This document shows positions 5,667-7,609 of a stretch of DNA of 7,609 nucleotides, piece by piece (positions within the stretch are counted from its first letter, which is position 1; each line of letters opens with the position of its first letter). The notes under the pieces are model-generated. The model was given only the letters and a program-made list of their open reading frames with translations, made no database searches and was not told the origin of the DNA. Source of the stretch: Ruminococcaceae bacterium UBA1785 (GTDB taxonomy: Bacteria > Bacillota > Clostridia > Oscillospirales > Acutalibacteraceae); the NCBI GenBank assembly GCA_002314555.1, contig DCGF01000042.1, positions 384 to 7,992 on the forward strand, read 5' to 3'. The position numbers and the translations under genes were made by a program.

Positions 5667-7091
5667 TTAGAATCTAAAGTATAAGAATGGGTTATATGTT
5701 GAGCCCACAACTGCTGCTGTGTCAATAAAGAATAGGAACAAAGCAGATACTACGAGTGAAATATCGCAAAGAAGTCCTGTAGTCTTATTCTTCTCAGCAA
5801 GTTTAATAAAGTATTTCTTTATAAGCTGTGAAACTGGAGTTACAGCGATAACTGCAAGGATGAAGAAAAGTATATGGTTTACAAATACAGTCTTATCAGA
5901 TATACCGATGAATTCGTTTCCACTCCATCCGAGTAAAACTTTAAAGAAGGATTTAAGTCTATCCATATCATCGAAGTAGAAAAATACCCAACCATATACA
6001 ACCATAAGAATAGTATAGAAACGACCAAATACTGCAGGTATTTTCTCTAAGAAATCTCCAATAAAGAGTCTTTCAAGCACAAGTAGTACATAGAAGTAAA
6101 GACCCCAAAGGATAAAGTTCCATGAAGCACCGTGCCAGAGACCTGTAAATGCCCAAACTAAAAGTAAATTTAAAACATGATGTTTTCTATTACCGCCGAG
6201 CGGGATATAGAGATATTCTCTGAAGAAAGTTGTAAGCGAGATATGCCAACGTTTCCAGAAATCAGAAACGGACTTTGCAATATATGGGTAGTTGAAGTTT
6301 TCAGGATAATCAAATCCAAAGATTTTTCCAAGACCTATAGCCATATCAGAATAAGCTGAGAAATCGAAGTAGATTTGAAGTGTGTACGAGAGAATGCCTA
6401 TCCAAGCACCAACAAATGAAAGCTCAGCTAAATCACCATCAAGATACAACGACGCCACTTCACCAGAGATGTTTGCAAATATAGCTTTCTTTGTAAGACC
6501 GATAAGGAATCTATATATTCCCTCTCCTGCCTTACGTCCGTTATACTTACGGCTAGTAAGCTGCTTTTCTACATCAACATATTTTACAATAGGTCCAGCT
6601 ATAAGTTGTGGGAACATAGATACATAGAGAAGAAGCCTAAAGTAAGAACGTTGAACATCAGCTTTGCCTCTATATACATCTACTATGTAAGTGATAGTTT
6701 GGAACGTGTAGAAAGAGATACCAATTGGAAGTGTTAATCCAAGAATTCTAAGGTTAGTACCAAAGATTGAGCTAAAGTTAAATGAGAAGAAATCAAAATA
6801 CTTAAAGATAAATAAGAATAGAAGCGCTACGGATACTGAGATGCCTAGTGCACCTTTTGCTACAGCTTTATTTTCTTCTTTATAAGCATCAACAACTATA
6901 GCGCCAAAGTATTCTACAGCAGTGCTAATGAGCATGAGGATGATCCATTTTGGCTCGCCCCAAGCATAAAAAAACAGCGACATAATAAGCAGTACAGCAT
7001 TTTTCTGCTGTATGCTTCTAGCCGCAAAGAAATATAGAATTAATGTTATTGCTAAAAATAAATAAATGAAAATAAGGCTTGAAAATACCAA
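5667..7091 (-). CDS. MBOAT-family O-acyltransferase (AlgI/PatA-like)
   Basis: This 474-residue polytopic membrane protein belongs to the membrane-bound O-acyltransferase family. It moves an acyl group, usually acetyl, across the membrane onto an extracellular polymer or carbohydrate. Family landmarks in order are VFSSLIFIYLFL at the start, LPIGISFYTFQTITYIVDVYRG (121-142), MFPQLIAGPIV (159-169), YFDFSAYSDMAIGLGKIFGFDYPENFNYPY (241-270), FWKRWHISLTTFFREYLYIPLGGNR (278-302) with His283, and FTGLWHGASWNFILWG (315-330) with the probable catalytic His320. About ten or more hydrophobic segments are visible and length is normal, so it should be active. The start is a TTG, supported by AGGAG 8 nt upstream and by the usual family beginning M-V-F-S-S. 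It follows the comEA-like gene by 11 nt and precedes the DHHW-like stub by 17 nt. Substrate cannot be read from the sequence: alginate-type or other exopolysaccharides and wall polymers are all possible. Confidence 0.95.
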   Translation of the reverse strand: MVFSSLIFIYLFLAITLILYFFAARSIQQKNAVLLIMSLFFYAWGEPKWIILMLISTAVEYFGAIVVDAYKEENKAVAKGALGISVSVALLFLFIFKYFDFFSFNFSSIFGTNLRILGLTLPIGISFYTFQTITYIVDVYRGKADVQRSYFRLLLYVSMFPQLIAGPIVKYVDVEKQLTSRKYNGRKAGEGIYRFLIGLTKKAIFANISGEVASLYLDGDLAELSFVGAWIGILSYTLQIYFDFSAYSDMAIGLGKIFGFDYPENFNYPYIAKSVSDFWKRWHISLTTFFREYLYIPLGGNRKHHVLNLLLVWAFTGLWHGASWNFILWGLYFYVLLVLERLFIGDFLEKIPAVFGRFYTILMVVYGWVFFYFDDMDRLKSFFKVLLGWSGNEFIGISDKTVFVNHILFFILAVIAVTPVSQLIKKYFIKLAEKNKTTGLLCDISLVVSALFLFFIDTAAVVGSTYNPFLYFRF

Positions 7092-7099
7092 AGAGCTCT

Positions 7100-7104
7100 C
7101 TCCT
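7100..7104 (-). promoter_or_regulatory. Ribosome binding site for the TTG start of the MBOAT gene
   Basis: AGGAG stands 8 nt before TTG at 7091 and shares bases with the TAG stop of the comEA-like gene (7103-7105). The first in-frame ATG codons lie well inside the conserved first membrane segments, so TTG is the best start. Confidence 0.85.
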
Positions 7105-7486
7105 AAGTAGTTATTTGGTCAATAAATTTTGCAAGAGTTTTCTCACCTATGCCCTTAACATTTAGAAGGTCATTGGCAGAAGAAAAATTACCGTTTTCAT
7201 TTCGATAATCAATAATAGCCTGAGCCTTTGTTGGACCGATGCCAGTCAAAGTTTCAAGCTCCTCTTGCGATGCCGTATTTATGTTGATTTTTAGAGTAGA
7301 ATCAGTAACTGTGCTACTCTCATTAGAAGTCACAGCCTCAGTCTTAGATACAGAAGAAACAGTAGTCTCTGTTTCTTCGACAGAATTTTCCTCAACTGAA
7401 ACATCTGTCATAAATACGTTATAAAGTATTACCCCAGCAAGCAAAAATAATGCTATTCCCAATAACACGTTATCTGGACTCTTCAT
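7103..7486 (-). CDS. ComEA-like helix-hairpin-helix DNA-binding protein, short form
   Basis: This 127-residue protein starts with one membrane anchor (about 8-26, LLGIALFLLAGVILYNVF). A Ser/Thr/Glu-rich linker follows (about 27-64), and then a complete ComEA-type helix-hairpin-helix domain: ININTASQEELETLTGIGPTKAQAI (67-91) and DLLNVKGIGEKTLAKFIDQI (106-125). ComEA proteins hold double-stranded DNA outside the cell membrane during natural transformation. The SLBB/oligomerisation domain found between anchor and helix-hairpin-helix in Bacillus ComEA is absent, and a low-complexity stalk replaces it. No comEC or other uptake gene is seen in the window, so a role in competence is family knowledge rather than shown by context. 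The start at 7486 has AGGAG 7 nt upstream. It is the first gene of the operon that continues with MBOAT. Confidence 0.9.
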   Translation of the reverse strand: MKSPDNVLLGIALFLLAGVILYNVFMTDVSVEENSVEETETTVSSVSKTEAVTSNESSTVTDSTLKININTASQEELETLTGIGPTKAQAIIDYRNENGNFSSANDLLNVKGIGEKTLAKFIDQITT

Positions 7487-7519
7487 AAAAGTTCTCCTAA
7501 CGTGTTTTATTATGCCGAT

Positions 7520-7549
7520 ATTGTAACACCACTACATATTAAAAGTAAA
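7520..7549 (-). promoter_or_regulatory. Predicted promoter of the comEA-MBOAT-exonuclease operon
   Basis: On the minus strand, -10 TACAAT (7520-7525) is preceded by TGT (extended -10), and a -35 TTTACT (7544-7549) lies 18 bp upstream. The leader to the ATG at 7486 would be about 25-28 nt and contains AGGAG. No terminator stands between this promoter and 4354, so one transcript of about 3.2 kb is expected. Confidence 0.65.
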
Positions 7550-7555
7550 TAAATT

Positions 7556-7572
7556 ACTTGTTAATAACAAGT
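7556..7572. promoter_or_regulatory. Perfect palindrome, operator-like, just upstream of the -35
   Basis: ACTTGTTA and TAACAAGT form a perfect 8-bp inverted repeat around a single A, ending 6 bases from the predicted -35 (7544-7549). It is too AT-rich and lacks a T-tract, so a terminator is unlikely. A dimeric regulator site is the simplest reading. It does not match the spacing of the Rex site (TTGTTAA-N4-TTAACAA). A second, weaker repeat CATAT-ctt-ATATG lies at 7586-7598. Confidence 0.5.
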
Positions 7573-7609
7573 TAAAAACAAATTACATATCTTATATGCA
7601 ATAATAATT

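Noticed and set aside
7556..7572. Rex redox-regulator site
   Set aside because: The half-sites resemble TTGTTA/TAACAA, but they are separated by one base instead of the spacing of the Rex consensus.

Overview
The window looks like a chromosomal segment of a low-GC Firmicute, most likely a member of the Clostridia close to the Lachnospiraceae. That assignment is an inference from the AT-rich sequence, the strong AGGAG-type ribosome binding sites 7-8 nt before most starts, a TTG start, and the gene families present. No rRNA, tRNA, CRISPR array, insertion sequence or phage gene is visible. Genes are tightly packed, and no gene-free stretch exceeds about 125 bases.

Layout from left to right. (1) Bases 3-1136, plus strand: the 3' part of a PucR/CdaR-type transcription regulator whose start lies outside the window. 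It converges on the rest of the window, and a strong two-way terminator (1138-1172) separates it from its neighbour. (2) Bases 1174-4244, minus strand: a module that starts at a good promoter (4289-4317). It encodes a 400-residue uroporphyrinogen-decarboxylase-fold protein, then a 59-residue protein of unknown function. After these come a second promoter and a hairpin, and then a lone, divergent GroEL-type chaperonin without groES, CIRCE element or GGM tail. (3) Bases 4337-7486, minus strand: a four-gene operon in the order comEA-like helix-hairpin-helix protein, MBOAT acyltransferase of the AlgI type, a short membrane-anchored protein resembling only the N-terminal part of DHHW/AlgJ-like partners, and a DEDDh exonuclease with a C-terminal zinc ribbon. 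The gaps are 11 and 17 nt and there is a one-base stop/start overlap. A promoter and a perfect palindrome lie upstream (7520-7572), and a terminator whose loop contains the last stop codon closes the operon.

How the genes may work together. The MBOAT protein and the short DHHW-like protein almost certainly form one cell-surface acylation unit, normally O-acetylation of a polysaccharide, but the hydrolase/transferase domain expected in the partner is absent here. The ComEA-like protein and the exonuclease share the transcript without an obvious link to acylation. The UroD-fold protein lacks, by eye, the recognisable active-site residues of both HemE and the zinc methyltransferases. Together with the 59-residue protein and the non-standard chaperonin it forms the least explained part of the window, and it is the best candidate for something undescribed.
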